A stretch of DNA of 64,000 nucleotides, from NCBI RefSeq assembly GCF_024653915.1, contig NZ_JANLGY010000020.1:116248-180247 (forward strand). Reading direction: 5' to 3'. Each line of letters starts with the position of its first letter. Position 1 is the first letter of the stretch. This document shows positions 34,640-44,033 of this stretch, in pieces. The notes under the pieces were generated by a model. That model saw only the letters and a list, made by a program, of their open reading frames with translations. It did not search any database and was not told the origin of the DNA. The position numbers were made by a program, and so were the translations under genes. This stretch comes from Sulfuricaulis sp. (GTDB lineage Bacteria > Pseudomonadota > Gammaproteobacteria > Acidiferrobacterales > Sulfurifustaceae).

Positions 34640-35239
34640 TCAGGCCGGAATGGAAAAACGTTTGTGCAGCGGGCTGTGGCGCGGGAAGTGCGCCAGCAGG
34701 AACTTCATCTGATCCGCCAGAATCCGCTTGCCCTGGAGGTATATATATTCGGCGTGGGTCGGCATGAACGGCACCGCGAGCAACTCCAGCCCAGACTGTT
34801 CCGGCGTACGGCCCGCCTTGTGGTTATTGCAGCGTTTACAGGCGGTGACGACGTTATTCCAGGAATCCGTGCCGCCCACGCTCAACGGGATAATGTGGTC
34901 GCGCGACAGGCCGCGAGGGGAAAACTGCTCGCCGCAGTACATGCACAGATGTGCGTCGCGGGCGAACAGCGTCTGATTGTTGAGCGGCGGAACGTAATGC
35001 GCGCGCGCCTTCAGGACAGCGTGACTGTCGCCGTGAGTGGCGACGATGGAATTGATTTCGAGGACAGAACGCTTGCCGGAGATGGCGTTGTAGCCGCCAC
35101 GAATCTGATAGAGCGGCACGCCGCAGGTGTAAGCCACCTGCCCCAGGTGATAGACCCGCACAGCCTCTTTGAAGTCAATCCATTCAAGCGGCATTCCGGA
35201 TGCATCGGTCCTCAAGACTTGCTGATTTAATGTATACAC
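34640..35239 (-). CDS. HNH endonuclease
   Basis: A 199-residue protein with a C-terminal HNH nuclease domain. Zinc ligands are Cys99/Cys102 (LCMYCGEQFS) and Cys134/Cys137 (ACKRCNNHK). The catalytic HNH core is DHIIPLSVGG with Asp114-His115, and WNN at about 127-129. Residues 1 to 90 are not recognised (VYHLGQVAYTCGVPLYQIRG). Such stand-alone HNH proteins are common in proteobacterial genomes; the DNA target and role are unknown. No intein or restriction partner is adjacent. Confidence 0.9.
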   Translation of the reverse strand: MYTLNQQVLRTDASGMPLEWIDFKEAVRVYHLGQVAYTCGVPLYQIRGGYNAISGKRSVLEINSIVATHGDSHAVLKARAHYVPPLNNQTLFARDAHLCMYCGEQFSPRGLSRDHIIPLSVGGTDSWNNVVTACKRCNNHKAGRTPEQSGLELLAVPFMPTHAEYIYLQGKRILADQMKFLLAHFPRHSPLHKRFSIPA

Positions 35240-35376
35240 AGATGGCCTTCCCTAACTCATCAAGCTCACGAGCGATATTTATGTCAGAAAACATGGGGGT
35301 TGTACATAGCCAGACAACCGCGCCCCGGATCGGCCATGCTTCCTGTTGCTCCTTGCTTAAGGATAGCGGAAATAAC

Positions 35377-35399
35377 AAAGCCCGGCAGGGCCAGGCTTT
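35377..35399 (-). terminator. Possible terminator of the rpmB-rpmG operon
   Basis: AAAGCC and GGCTTT form the base of a stem with an inner GGC/GCC (35377-35399), about 30 bases past the rpmG stop. The T-run is poor. Confidence 0.55.
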
Positions 35400-35428
35400 A
35401 TTTTCAGATACGGAACGGGTCACGCCGC

Positions 35429-35596
35429 CTATTTGATCTTGGCTTCCTTGTAGGCCACGTGCTTGCGAACCACCGGATCATATTTCCTGAATTCGAGCTT
35501 GTCCGGGGTGGTGCGCTTGTTCTTGGTCGTGGTGTAGTAATGACCGGTACCCGCACTGGAGACCAGCTTGATCTTTTCACGTGCTGACTTGGCCAT
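35429..35596 (-). CDS. rpmG: 50S ribosomal protein L33
   Basis: A 55-residue large-subunit protein, beginning [19 protein letters not shown] and ending [32 protein letters not shown] and YDPVVRKHV are family motifs. It lacks the CxxC pairs of the zinc-binding form, so it is the C- (zinc-independent) type. The stop is TAG. It lies three bases downstream of rpmB on the same strand. Confidence 0.97.
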   Translation of the reverse strand: MAKSAREKIKLVSSAGTGHYYTTTKNKRTTPDKLEFRKYDPVVRKHVAYKEAKIK

Positions 35597-35599
35597 GGC

Positions 35600-35836
35600 T
35601 TATACCTTCTCGCCGCGGGCGCGCATCTCGGCCAGCACGGTATCTATGCCCTTCTTGTCGATGGTGCGCAGCCCATTGCTTGAGAGGCGCAAGGAGATCC
35701 AGCGTTTCTCGCTTTCCACCCACAGACGGCGTTTTTGCAGATTCGGCAGAAAACGGCGGCGGGTCTTGTTGTTCGCATGGGACACGTTATTGCCCGCGCG
35801 TACGCGTTTGCCCGTCACCTGACATACTCTCGACAT
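35600..35836 (-). CDS. rpmB: 50S ribosomal protein L28
   Basis: A 78-residue large-subunit protein with [20 protein letters not shown] and [20 protein letters not shown]. This is the standard short proteobacterial form with one Cys and no zinc ribbon. It forms the usual rpmB-rpmG pair. The short A+T-rich stretch between it and radC is a plausible promoter region, but I do not call a specific box. Confidence 0.98.
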   Translation of the reverse strand: MSRVCQVTGKRVRAGNNVSHANNKTRRRFLPNLQKRRLWVESEKRWISLRLSSNGLRTIDKKGIDTVLAEMRARGEKV

Positions 35837-35940
35837 CGGAAATCTCCCTAAACGGATGCCCTAAGGGCTCTCAAAGGACGGCTTTTATATCAGATATAGG
35901 CATTTCTGGGTAGGCCCTGAAATCAGATCAGCGAGAACCA

Positions 35941-36645
35941 TCAAATCAGGCCCCGTTCGCTGAAAGAAACCGTCTCTCCGTCCCCCACCACCAAGTGATC
36001 CAGTAATCGAATATCTACCAGGGTCAGCGCCTCCTTCAGGCGATCAGTCAAAAGCTCGTCCGCCCGGCTGGGCTCGGCCACCCCCGAGGGGTGGTTGTGC
36101 ACCAGAATCACGGCGGCGGCATTGTGCTTGAGCGCGCGCTTGACGATCTCACGCGGATAAACCGCCGTGCCGTTCAATGTTCCCTGGAACAATTCCTCAA
36201 AGACCAGCACGCGGTGGCGGTTGTCCAGAAACAGCACGCAGAAAACCTCATTCTTGCGGTCCCGCAGCTGCGCCTGGAGAAATTCCCGGGTCTCCCGGGT
36301 CGAACCGAGCGTAATCTCGCGCTTGAGTTTCTCGGCCAGAAAGCGCCGGCCCATTTCCAGGCTCGCCTGCAGTTGCACGTATTTGGCCTCGCCGAGCCCC
36401 GGAGTTTCACACAGATCCTCCGGAGCGGCCGCCAATAATTCACGCAAGCTGCCATACCGATCGATGAGATCGCGCGCTACGTCCACGGCGGTTTTACCGG
36501 GTACGCCGGTGCGGATGAAAATGGCCAGCAGTTCGGCATCGGAAAGCGCAGACGGGCCACGTTGCAGGAGTTTCTCGCGCGGGCGTTCGTGTTCAGGCCA
36601 TTGGTTTATGGTCTTCGGGCTATTCTTGGTCTTTTTCTTACCCAT
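35941..36645 (-). CDS. radC: RadC/YsjA-type JAB-domain protein
   Basis: A 234-residue RadC-family protein. The N-terminal UBA-like helical part contains [20 protein letters not shown] and [16 protein letters not shown] (HhH). The C-terminal JAB/MPN domain has the metal motif [17 protein letters not shown] (HxHPSGxxxPSxxD) near residue 175. The once-claimed role in DNA repair is not supported; the function is uncertain. The start at 36645 (MGKKKTKN) follows a purine-rich ribosome site; an in-frame ATG 12 codons up would overlap the coaBC promoter. Divergent from coaBC. Confidence 0.95.
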   Translation of the reverse strand: MGKKKTKNSPKTINQWPEHERPREKLLQRGPSALSDAELLAIFIRTGVPGKTAVDVARDLIDRYGSLRELLAAAPEDLCETPGLGEAKYVQLQASLEMGRRFLAEKLKREITLGSTRETREFLQAQLRDRKNEVFCVLFLDNRHRVLVFEELFQGTLNGTAVYPREIVKRALKHNAAAVILVHNHPSGVAEPSRADELLTDRLKEALTLVDIRLLDHLVVGDGETVSFSERGLI

Positions 36646-36681
36646 TTGTTCCCCCCTTCCCGGGCAAGTACACTTTAACAT

Positions 36682-37962
36682 ATGGGTACCCTCACCAATA
36701 AGCGCATCCTGCTCGGCGTCACCGGCGGCATTGCCGCCTATAAAAGCGCCGATGCCGTCCGGCGCCTGCGCGAGGCCGGCGCCGAGGTGCGCGTCATCAT
36801 GACAGCCGGGGCAACGGAATTCATCACGGCTTTAACCCTTCAGGCGGTGAGCGGTCACCCGGTCTATCAGCACATGTTCGATACCGGTGCCGAAGCAGGC
36901 GATGTACAGGGACGTACAAGTGCCGCGGGAGGCAGGATGCCGAGAGCGGCCATGGAACATATTGATTTGGCGCGCTGGGCCGACATCGTGCTGGTCGCTC
37001 CGGCCAGCGCGAATTTTCTGGCGCGACTGGCGCAGGGCCGCGCTGACGATCTGCTGACAACCGTATGTCTCGCGACTGAAGTGCCTGTCGCTGTCGCGCC
37101 AGCCATGAACCAGCAGATGTGGAGCAATGCCGCGACTCAGTCGAATCTCGCTATGCTCAAAAAAAATGGCATCAGCATTTTCGGCCCGGCGGAGGGATCG
37201 CAGGCCTGCGGTGAAGTCGGCCCCGGGCGCATGCTGGAGCCGGCCGATCTCGTGAAGCTGGTTTCTGATCTGTTCACCACCGGTGAACTCGATGGACTAA
37301 CCATGATTGTCACAGCCGGTCCCACCTGGGAAACGATCGATCCGGTGCGAGGACTGACCAATCGCAGCTCCGGCAAGATGGGCTATGCCGTCGCCGAAGC
37401 CGCCGTCGAAGCCGGGGCGCGGGTGATTCTGATTTCGGGACCCACGTCGTTACCCGATCCTGCGCGCGTGCAAACGATCCGTGTGGAGAGCGCGCAGGAA
37501 ATGTACGATGCCGTGCACGCCCATGTGCGCGCGACGAATATTTTCATCGGCGTGGCGGCGGTCGCCGATTATCGTCCGGCACAGAAAGCTGGCAATAAAA
37601 TCAAGAAAACCGATGAAACGATGACGCTGGAGCTGACGCGCAACCCTGATATCCTGGCGAGCGTGGCGGCACTCAAGCCCGCGCCGTTTACCGTGGGTTT
37701 CGCAGCCGAAACGGAAGACCTTGAACAACAGGCGCGCCAGAAGCTCAAAAATAAAAACCTCGATCTCGTCGCGGCCAACCGCGTAGGCCCCGGTCTCGGG
37801 TTCGGCACGGATGAAAGCAGCCTGCTGCTGGTCGAGCATGAGACCGTTACCGAGCTTCCGATCCAGCCAAAGACAAAGCTTGCGCGCGCGCTGATCCACC
37901 ATATCGCCGCAAGATATCGCGCCAAAAAATTCGCCACCGTGCACGTCCTACGGAGACCCTGA
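36682..37962 (+). CDS. coaBC: Bifunctional phosphopantothenoylcysteine decarboxylase/synthetase
   Basis: Two consecutive steps of coenzyme A synthesis in one 426-residue flavoprotein. The CoaC half (about 1-190) shows [39 protein letters not shown] with the PAMN motif, and [13 protein letters not shown] carrying the catalytic Cys. The CoaB half has [20 protein letters not shown] and the nucleotide-binding [10 protein letters not shown], with KIKKTDE near residue 310. An insertion of about 20 residues ([20 protein letters not shown]) in the CoaC half is unusual. The stop overlaps the dut start by one base. Confidence 0.96.
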   Translation: MGTLTNKRILLGVTGGIAAYKSADAVRRLREAGAEVRVIMTAGATEFITALTLQAVSGHPVYQHMFDTGAEAGDVQGRTSAAGGRMPRAAMEHIDLARWADIVLVAPASANFLARLAQGRADDLLTTVCLATEVPVAVAPAMNQQMWSNAATQSNLAMLKKNGISIFGPAEGSQACGEVGPGRMLEPADLVKLVSDLFTTGELDGLTMIVTAGPTWETIDPVRGLTNRSSGKMGYAVAEAAVEAGARVILISGPTSLPDPARVQTIRVESAQEMYDAVHAHVRATNIFIGVAAVADYRPAQKAGNKIKKTDETMTLELTRNPDILASVAALKPAPFTVGFAAETEDLEQQARQKLKNKNLDLVAANRVGPGLGFGTDESSLLLVEHETVTELPIQPKTKLARALIHHIAARYRAKKFATVHVLRRP

Positions 37963-38417
37963 TGCAGAAAGTGGAAGTGAAAATCCTCGACAAGCGTATC
38001 GGCGCCGAATTTCCAATGCCACACTACGCCACTCACGGTTCCGCGGGCATGGACATGTACGCCTGCCTGGACGAACACCTGCACATCGCTCCCGGTGAGA
38101 CACATCTTATTCCTTCGGGCATCGCCATTCACATCGGCGAAGCCGGTCTCGCCGCGGTGTTGCTGCCGCGCTCCGGACTCGGACACAAACACGGCATTGT
38201 TCTTGGGAACCTCGTCGGACTCATCGATTCGGATTATCAGGGCCAGATATTCATTTCGGTATGGAACCGCGGCCATGAGCAGTTCACCATCGAGCCCGGC
38301 GACCGCATCGCCCAGATGGTGTTCGTTCCGGTGGTGCAGGCGCAATTCAGCGTCGTCAAGGAATTCGAGGAGAGCCGTCGCGGTGAGGGCGGTTTTGGCC
38401 ACTCCGGAAGAAAATAA
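37962..38417 (+). CDS. dut: Deoxyuridine 5'-triphosphate nucleotidohydrolase
   Basis: Homotrimeric dUTPase of 151 residues that supplies dUMP and keeps uracil out of DNA. The five motifs are visible: [60 protein letters not shown], and the C-terminal [12 protein letters not shown] arm. It follows coaBC in a TGATG overlap; coaBC-dut is a conserved pair. Confidence 0.97.
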   Translation: MQKVEVKILDKRIGAEFPMPHYATHGSAGMDMYACLDEHLHIAPGETHLIPSGIAIHIGEAGLAAVLLPRSGLGHKHGIVLGNLVGLIDSDYQGQIFISVWNRGHEQFTIEPGDRIAQMVFVPVVQAQFSVVKEFEESRRGEGGFGHSGRK

Positions 38418-38516
38418 CCTGATCTTGCCGTCGCATATCCGTAATTTACCGCCACGGGTCGGAAGTCAGGGCACCTTGCTGGCTAGCGTCGGCGGCGTCT
38501 TCTATGTTTACAGATA

Positions 38517-38531
38517 GGACAATCATTGTCC
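38517..38531. promoter_or_regulatory. Perfect palindrome upstream of the diguanylate cyclase gene
   Basis: GGACAAT and ATTGTCC are perfect complements around one central C, about 42 bases before the next start codon. This size and position are right for a repressor or activator dimer, or for a short leader hairpin. Confidence 0.4.
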
Positions 38532-38572
38532 GGTGCAGGCCCGTTACGGCCTGACAAGAGGATTCGCGGTAC

Positions 38573-40087
38573 ATGGCCCAGTCGCTGACACGCATTCATC
38601 TTCAGGTATTCCTGATTCTGTTATTGTGCTTCTCGGCGATCGGTTATGCCGGTTACCTCGCCCTGCGCGACATGCAGTGGTCGTCCTATCGTGAACGGGT
38701 TTTACAAACCTCTCAAGAAACGGCTGCCCGGATAAACAGGCTTTTGACACAACAACGTCAGGCGCTTGAAAAAACGACACGCCTGCCTGCCGTGGTAATG
38801 GCGCTGCAACGTGGCTCTTCTGTGGCTCGATCGCATAAAGAGGATGAAATTGAATCCCAGCTGCCCGGTGTTGTCTCGGTCCAATTGATGTCGCACAACA
38901 ATTCCGGAGGTTTGTCGTCCGCAGAGGCGCTTGATCCGGCTTGCCTCGACTACGTCCAGCGCATGGCAAAAACGAACACACCGGCTGTTCCGGAATTTCA
39001 TGCCACGGGAACACCCGCTGCGCATTATGACCTGGCGGCACCCATCATGAATGAGAACCGGAGTCTGGCAGGATATCTTCTGGCCAGATTTTCCAGCGCG
39101 CCCTTGCAAGCGATTCTTGATCAATCCCTGCCTCCACATGCCTACATGGAATTGCAGCAGCCTGTGTCGGGCGCAGAAACACAGGCTGTGCTGACGGCAG
39201 GCGAGCCCTCCGATACGGTTACTGTCAGCAGTGAACTCGGCAATAGCCACTGGACACTGATATATCAGCCGGCTGAAACACCCTCTCTGATCCTGTCCGG
39301 AAGCAGAAAAATTTACTTTGCCATAATTCTCTCAGCCTTCGTCATTATCACTATCGTTCTGTTTCGCCTCTACCGAAAAACTCTCAAGGCAGTGCGGCAC
39401 GATATTCATTCGTTGGTTCGAATGTTCCGCGACCTGCGTGAAGGCAGCGTGCGGGTCGAGTATCCGATGGCTTTGCGGGAATTCGCCGAGATTTTTGATT
39501 ATCTGCGTGACCGTGGCCAAAAACTGGTCAAGGAAAAGGAAAAACTCAGGGACATGGGACTGATGGATCACCTGTCGCAGCTCGGTAACCGCCGGCACTT
39601 CGAGACGCGACTGCAAGAGCTGTTCGACGCCTCCAAGGCCAGTGGTCTCTCATCCGTGCTCATGATCGACATGGATCATTTCAAAGCCGTAAACGACAAA
39701 CATGGACATGATGCCGGCGATGCGCTGATCGTCGGCTTCGCCAATGCCCTGCGCAAGGTGGTGCGCCAGACTGACGTACTCGCCCGTCTCGGCGGCGATG
39801 AGTTCTGCATCATCTACTCTTACGCGCCACTGGAAAAAGCCACGGTGCTGGTGGAACGCCTGCGCAAGCAGCTGCCGCGCGAAATACTGCTGACCAAGGG
39901 CGTGATGCATCAGCTGCGCTGGACTGGCGGCCTGAGCGCCATGTCCGACAAGGACACTAAACCGGACGATGTATTGTGGCGCGCTGACCAGGCACTGCTG
40001 CAGGCCAAGGAAGCCGGACGCAATGTTACAAAAGTTTCTGACCCCGTCGCCGGTCTTCCCGCGAAAAAGAAGATCATCGTTGGCTGA
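38573..40087 (+). CDS. Membrane-bound diguanylate cyclase with periplasmic sensor domain
   Basis: A 504-residue inner-membrane cyclase. TM1 is at about 10-31 and TM2 at about 246-266 (IYFAIILSAFVIITIVLFRL). Between them lies a periplasmic sensory region of about 210 residues, CHASE- or Cache-like in size. A HAMP-like linker and coil lead to the GGDEF domain: LSQLGNRRHFETRLQ, MIDMDHFKAVNDKHGHDAGD, and RLGGDEF with GGDEF at about 407-411. The I-site RQTD is present. It interrupts the usual dut-algC pairing. Confidence 0.94.
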   Translation: MAQSLTRIHLQVFLILLLCFSAIGYAGYLALRDMQWSSYRERVLQTSQETAARINRLLTQQRQALEKTTRLPAVVMALQRGSSVARSHKEDEIESQLPGVVSVQLMSHNNSGGLSSAEALDPACLDYVQRMAKTNTPAVPEFHATGTPAAHYDLAAPIMNENRSLAGYLLARFSSAPLQAILDQSLPPHAYMELQQPVSGAETQAVLTAGEPSDTVTVSSELGNSHWTLIYQPAETPSLILSGSRKIYFAIILSAFVIITIVLFRLYRKTLKAVRHDIHSLVRMFRDLREGSVRVEYPMALREFAEIFDYLRDRGQKLVKEKEKLRDMGLMDHLSQLGNRRHFETRLQELFDASKASGLSSVLMIDMDHFKAVNDKHGHDAGDALIVGFANALRKVVRQTDVLARLGGDEFCIIYSYAPLEKATVLVERLRKQLPREILLTKGVMHQLRWTGGLSAMSDKDTKPDDVLWRADQALLQAKEAGRNVTKVSDPVAGLPAKKKIIVG

Positions 40088-40185
40088 TGATGGTGTTTTT
40101 TCGTCGCGGGGCTGCGCTTCACCTCGCCTGATGCGAAGGGATGCGGTAAACTGCCTCGTCGAAGCTTCCAATCCATAAAAAAACC

Positions 40186-41595
40186 ATGTCAATATCCAAA
40201 CCCGCCGGCATCGCGGCGGCACACGACCTTCCTGCGGAGATCTTCAAGGCCTATGACATCCGGGGCATTGTCGGCAAGACACTCACGCCGGAAATCGTCG
40301 AGCGCATCGGGCAGGCCCTGGGCAGCGAGGCGCTGGCAATAAAACAGAAGCGCTTCGTGATCGGACGCGACGGGCGCCTTTCGGGACCAGAACTGTCGGC
40401 GGCACTGGCGCGCGGCATCGCCCGCAGCGGCTGCGACGTGGTGGACATCGGCATGGTACCGACCCCGGTGGTGTATTTCGCGATCCAGCATCTCGGCGCC
40501 GGCTCTGGCGTAGCCGTTACCGGCAGCCACAACCCTCCCGATTACAACGGCCTCAAGATGGTCATCGGCGGCATTACCCTCTCGGGTGAGCTGATTCAGA
40601 AGCTGCGTGTTCGCATACTCAATAACGATCTGGTATCGGGCCAGGGAAATATCTCATCGTCAGACGTACGCGCAGCCTATCTCGATCGTGTGGTCAGTGA
40701 CGTAAAGCTCGCGCGCCCGATGCGCGTGGCCGTGGACTGCGGCAATGGCGTGGCGGGCGAGATGGCTCCTCAATTACTCAAGCGCCTCGGCTGTCAGGTC
40801 ACTGAACTTTTCTGCAAAATTGACGGTACTTTTCCCAATCATCACCCCGATCCGAGCAAACCGGAAAATCTCGAAGATCTGATCGCCGAAATCAGAAAGG
40901 GCGGTTACGACGTGGGCCTGGCCTTCGACGGTGATGGCGACCGCCTCGGCGTCATCGCGCCGGACGGCCACGTAATCTGGGCCGATCGCCAGATGATCCT
41001 GTACGCGCGTGACGTGTTGTCGCGTCATCCCGGCGGCGAAATCATCTACGACGTCAAATGCTCGCGCACGCTCGATGCCGAAATCCGAAAGGCCGGCGGC
41101 AAGCCCACCATGTGGAAAACCGGACACTCGTTCATCAAGGCCAAGCTCAGAGAAACCGGCGCCTTGCTCGCCGGTGAAATGAGCGGGCATATCTTCTTCA
41201 AGGAACGCTGGTATGGCTTCGACGACGGGCTCTACACCGCCGCGCGCCTGCTTGAATTACTCTCGCGCGACCCACGCCCGACGCAGGAAATCTTCGCCTC
41301 CCTGCCCAACACGGTGAACACACCGGAATTGAATCTCAAGTTTGCCGAGAGCGAGCATTTCACCGTTATCAAGGAACTGGTCCAACGTGCGCACTTTCCA
41401 GACGCGAAACTCACCACCATCGACGGCCTGCGCGCGGATTTCCCCGACGGCTTCGGCCTCGTGCGTGCCTCCAACACCACACCGGTGCTGGTGTTCCGCT
41501 TCGAAGGTGACAACAAAGAAGCATTGGAAAGAATTCAGAAACGCTTCCGCGAACTCGTCCTGGCCGTCCGTCCGGGGCTTGCGCTCCCGTTTTAA
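40186..41595 (+). CDS. algC: Phosphomannomutase/phosphoglucomutase (AlgC type)
   Basis: Interconverts mannose-6-/glucose-6-phosphate and their 1-phosphates, feeding polysaccharide and lipopolysaccharide synthesis. It has 469 residues. IFKAYDIRGIVGKTLTPEIV opens the enzyme. The phosphoserine loop is AVTGSHNPPDYNGLKM near residue 110. The metal loop is LAFDGDGDRLGVIAPDG near 245. The sugar-specificity loop is GEMSGHIFFKERWYGFDDG, and the C-terminal phosphate site RASNTTPVLVFRFEG completes the set. In Pseudomonas this gene follows coaBC-dut. Confidence 0.94.
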   Translation: MSISKPAGIAAAHDLPAEIFKAYDIRGIVGKTLTPEIVERIGQALGSEALAIKQKRFVIGRDGRLSGPELSAALARGIARSGCDVVDIGMVPTPVVYFAIQHLGAGSGVAVTGSHNPPDYNGLKMVIGGITLSGELIQKLRVRILNNDLVSGQGNISSSDVRAAYLDRVVSDVKLARPMRVAVDCGNGVAGEMAPQLLKRLGCQVTELFCKIDGTFPNHHPDPSKPENLEDLIAEIRKGGYDVGLAFDGDGDRLGVIAPDGHVIWADRQMILYARDVLSRHPGGEIIYDVKCSRTLDAEIRKAGGKPTMWKTGHSFIKAKLRETGALLAGEMSGHIFFKERWYGFDDGLYTAARLLELLSRDPRPTQEIFASLPNTVNTPELNLKFAESEHFTVIKELVQRAHFPDAKLTTIDGLRADFPDGFGLVRASNTTPVLVFRFEGDNKEALERIQKRFRELVLAVRPGLALPF

Positions 41596-42233
41596 TCGTT
41601 TTCCAATAACCGTTTCTCAAAAACCGCCCGCCAGCTCGGTGAAAGCGCGGGCAGGCGCGCGGCGCGTTCGTATTCCTCACGCGTGCCGCGGTCATGCCGC
41701 AGCCGGAACACGTCGCTCACGCAGAGAGAATCGGCATCGTGCGCGACCCGCTCGATGGCATCACCCGCGGCTACCCTTCCCTCCTGCAACACTCGCAGAT
41801 AAAAACCGGTGCGATTGGCCGTGGCGAAACGGGCGGGGAATTGATCGTCACCCATGCGGATACCGAGCTTGAAACAGGGCGAGCGCGGCTGGGTGACCTG
41901 CACCCGCGCCTTCCCGATCTGAAATTCATCGCCGATGCAGACCGTATCTTCCAGCCAGCCGGTAATGGTGAAATTCTCCCCAAAATGCCCATGGGAAAAA
42001 TCGTCACGCCCCAGCTCGGCTTCCCAGAAAGCGTAATGTTCGAACGGATAGGCATAGACCGCCTTGTCCGCCCCGCCGTGCACGCGCAAATCGGCCTGAC
42101 CGTCGCCGTCCAGGTTCAGGTGCCGCAATAATATCGGCCCGACCACCGGTTCCTTGAATATGCCGGTACTTACCACCCGGCCCTCGTGGGGTACCGGACG
42201 GGGCATGCCAATGTTGACGGACATCAATTTCAT
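41592..42233 (-). CDS. MOSC-domain protein (YiiM-like)
   Basis: A 213-residue MOSC protein. Members bind molybdenum cofactor or carry sulfur on a conserved Cys, here in QPRSPCFKLGIRMGD near residue 120. Other family motifs are LNLDGDGQADLRVHGGADKA, VYAYPFEHYAFWE and FGENFTITGW. E. coli YiiM helps detoxify N-hydroxylated bases using molybdenum cofactor. It is convergent with algC, overlapping the final four bases of that gene. Confidence 0.92.
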   Translation of the reverse strand: MKLMSVNIGMPRPVPHEGRVVSTGIFKEPVVGPILLRHLNLDGDGQADLRVHGGADKAVYAYPFEHYAFWEAELGRDDFSHGHFGENFTITGWLEDTVCIGDEFQIGKARVQVTQPRSPCFKLGIRMGDDQFPARFATANRTGFYLRVLQEGRVAAGDAIERVAHDADSLCVSDVFRLRHDRGTREEYERAARLPALSPSWRAVFEKRLLEND

Positions 42234-42320
42234 CGCCTTGCCTCTGCGTAGAATGGGAATTAGCGGGGATATTGCCGGTCAATGTATACCGCAATCCGTC
42301 TTGAGGCTAAACTATTGATC

Positions 42321-42725
42321 ATGCTGCACTGGTTTCTCACAGAACTGAAGACCATCGGACGGAGCACACTTGCCCTGGCGGGCGTGCTGTGGCTAATCGC
42401 CGCTGGCGCCCCCTGCGTCATGGCACAAACGTCGGCGCCGGACTCCGTTCCCAGCCACTGCCCGGAGCACGCGAAGCATAATGGCGCCGGACATGCCGTC
42501 ATGCCGGATTGCGGACCCGTGACCGCGATCAACTGCCAGTTGCCCGACACGGGCACGCCGCTTGCAGCCAGCCTCGGCGATTTCGCCATGACACCGGTGT
42601 TATTGGTTACCCTGCCGGTTCCTGTGATGCTGTCGGACAACGGCCAGCAGCCGCGGCCCGATTTCTTCGCTCCCGATATTCACGCTCCTCCGCTTCACAT
42701 CCGGTATCTCAAGCTGATCTTGTAG
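42321..42725 (+). CDS. Small exported Cys/His-containing protein before the efflux operon
   Basis: A 134-residue protein from the ATG at 42321; an upstream in-frame ATG at 42282 would add 13 residues. A signal peptide or anchor at about residues 10-36 (TLALAGVLWLIAAGAPCVMAQ) comes first, then a His/Cys-rich stretch (SHCPEHAKHNGAGHAVMPDC) that could bind metal. Its position 60 bases before the cus-type genes suggests a part in copper or silver handling. No family is recognised; DUF2946-like proteins have a similar layout. Confidence 0.65.
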   Translation: MLHWFLTELKTIGRSTLALAGVLWLIAAGAPCVMAQTSAPDSVPSHCPEHAKHNGAGHAVMPDCGPVTAINCQLPDTGTPLAASLGDFAMTPVLLVTLPVPVMLSDNGQQPRPDFFAPDIHAPPLHIRYLKLIL

Positions 42726-42785
42726 TTCTCTCCCGCGCGTTCACACGCGCTGTCGTTTTTTGTTCACGACTGCAAGGAGAGATTC

Positions 42786-44033
42786 ATGTTTATTCGTTCT
42801 GTTTTACCCCGCATCGCGGGAATCCTGATCATCCAGCTGGCCACTATGTCCGGCGCCCTGGCGGCGCCTGAATTGACGTTGGCCGAGGCCGAACGCCTGG
42901 CGCTCGAACACGCGCCTTGGCTCGCGCACCACCGCACCAACGTGGATGCCGCCGCCGAACGCGCGGTGTACGAAGGAAGACTGCCAGACCCGCAACTCGT
43001 CGTTGGCGCACTCAACGTTCCCGTCGATACCTACAAGTTCAATCAAGAGGACATGACCATGACCATGGTCGGCATACGCCAGTCGTTTCCTCCCGGCGAT
43101 ACGCTCAAGCTCAAGGAACAACGCGCCGAGAAGGAGCTCACGCGCGAGCAAGTGCGCGTGGACATGGAGCGCCGCAATCTGCTGCGGCAGGTGCGCCAGA
43201 CATGGATCGAGCTCTATTTCCAGCAACAGTCGCTGAACACGCTGGAAGAGCTGCGCCGCCTCGCGCGTAAACAACTGGAAGCGGCGGAGGCGCGCTATCG
43301 TGCCGCGCAGGAAATGCAGCAGACAGTGCTGAAAGCGCGTCAGGCACTGGCGCGCGTGCATGAACGTGAACCAATGCTACGCGCGCAGGCATCACGCTTG
43401 CAGGCGCAGTTGGCGCGCTGGGTGGGCGAGGCCGCCTATCAGCCCCTGCCATCCGAACTCCCTTCCCTGCCGGTTGTATCTGAAACATTCGATCACACCC
43501 GGCACCCCGAATGGCTCGCGGCCCAATACGGGCTGGAACAAGCGCGCATCGAGGTCGAGATGGCGCGCCAGGAATACAAGCCGGGATGGATGTTCGATCT
43601 TTCCTACGGTTTCCGCCGGCCGATGCCGGACGGCACTGAGCGACCGGACATGGTGACCGCGATGGTGACGCTGGATGTGCCCATCTTCCGGGAGAAGCGC
43701 CAGGACCGGCGGCTGGCGGAAAAACAGGCCATGGAAACCGGCGCCCATTATGAAATCGAAGACAAGCGTCGCGAGCTCGAGGTCATGTACCGCTCCATGC
43801 GCGCCGAATTCGAGGCGCTGGTCGAGCGCGAGAAAATATTTGTGCAGGAGCTGCTTCCCGCCACCCGCCGCGAGTCCCAGGTCACCGTGGCCGGGTTTGC
43901 GCGCGATCAGGCCGAGAACCGCGAAGCGCTCATGAAGGCGTTCGACACCGAACTTGAATACACGCGCCTGCGCGCAGATCGGGCCAAGGCACAGGCGGAA
44001 CTTTTGTACCTTACCGGAGAACCACAGCCATGA
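42786..44033 (+). CDS. cusC: TolC-family outer-membrane channel of a CusCBA-type efflux system
   Basis: A 415-residue outer-membrane factor with a signal peptide of about 26 residues. It carries two copies of the TolC hairpin repeat (LTLAEAERLALEHAPWLAHH, LPDPQLVVGALNVP, YLTGEPQP at the end) and long coils (RYRAAQEMQQTVLKARQALA). It lacks the Cys for a lipid anchor seen in E. coli CusC. Its stop overlaps the adaptor start by four bases. Confidence 0.9.
   Translation: MFIRSVLPRIAGILIIQLATMSGALAAPELTLAEAERLALEHAPWLAHHRTNVDAAAERAVYEGRLPDPQLVVGALNVPVDTYKFNQEDMTMTMVGIRQSFPPGDTLKLKEQRAEKELTREQVRVDMERRNLLRQVRQTWIELYFQQQSLNTLEELRRLARKQLEAAEARYRAAQEMQQTVLKARQALARVHEREPMLRAQASRLQAQLARWVGEAAYQPLPSELPSLPVVSETFDHTRHPEWLAAQYGLEQARIEVEMARQEYKPGWMFDLSYGFRRPMPDGTERPDMVTAMVTLDVPIFREKRQDRRLAEKQAMETGAHYEIEDKRRELEVMYRSMRAEFEALVEREKIFVQELLPATRRESQVTVAGFARDQAENREALMKAFDTELEYTRLRADRAKAQAELLYLTGEPQP

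Noticed and set aside
36682..37962. Frameshift in coaBC suggested by the extra residues near position 75
   Set aside because: The frame continues without a break and all CoaB and CoaC motifs are in register; it is treated as an in-frame insertion.
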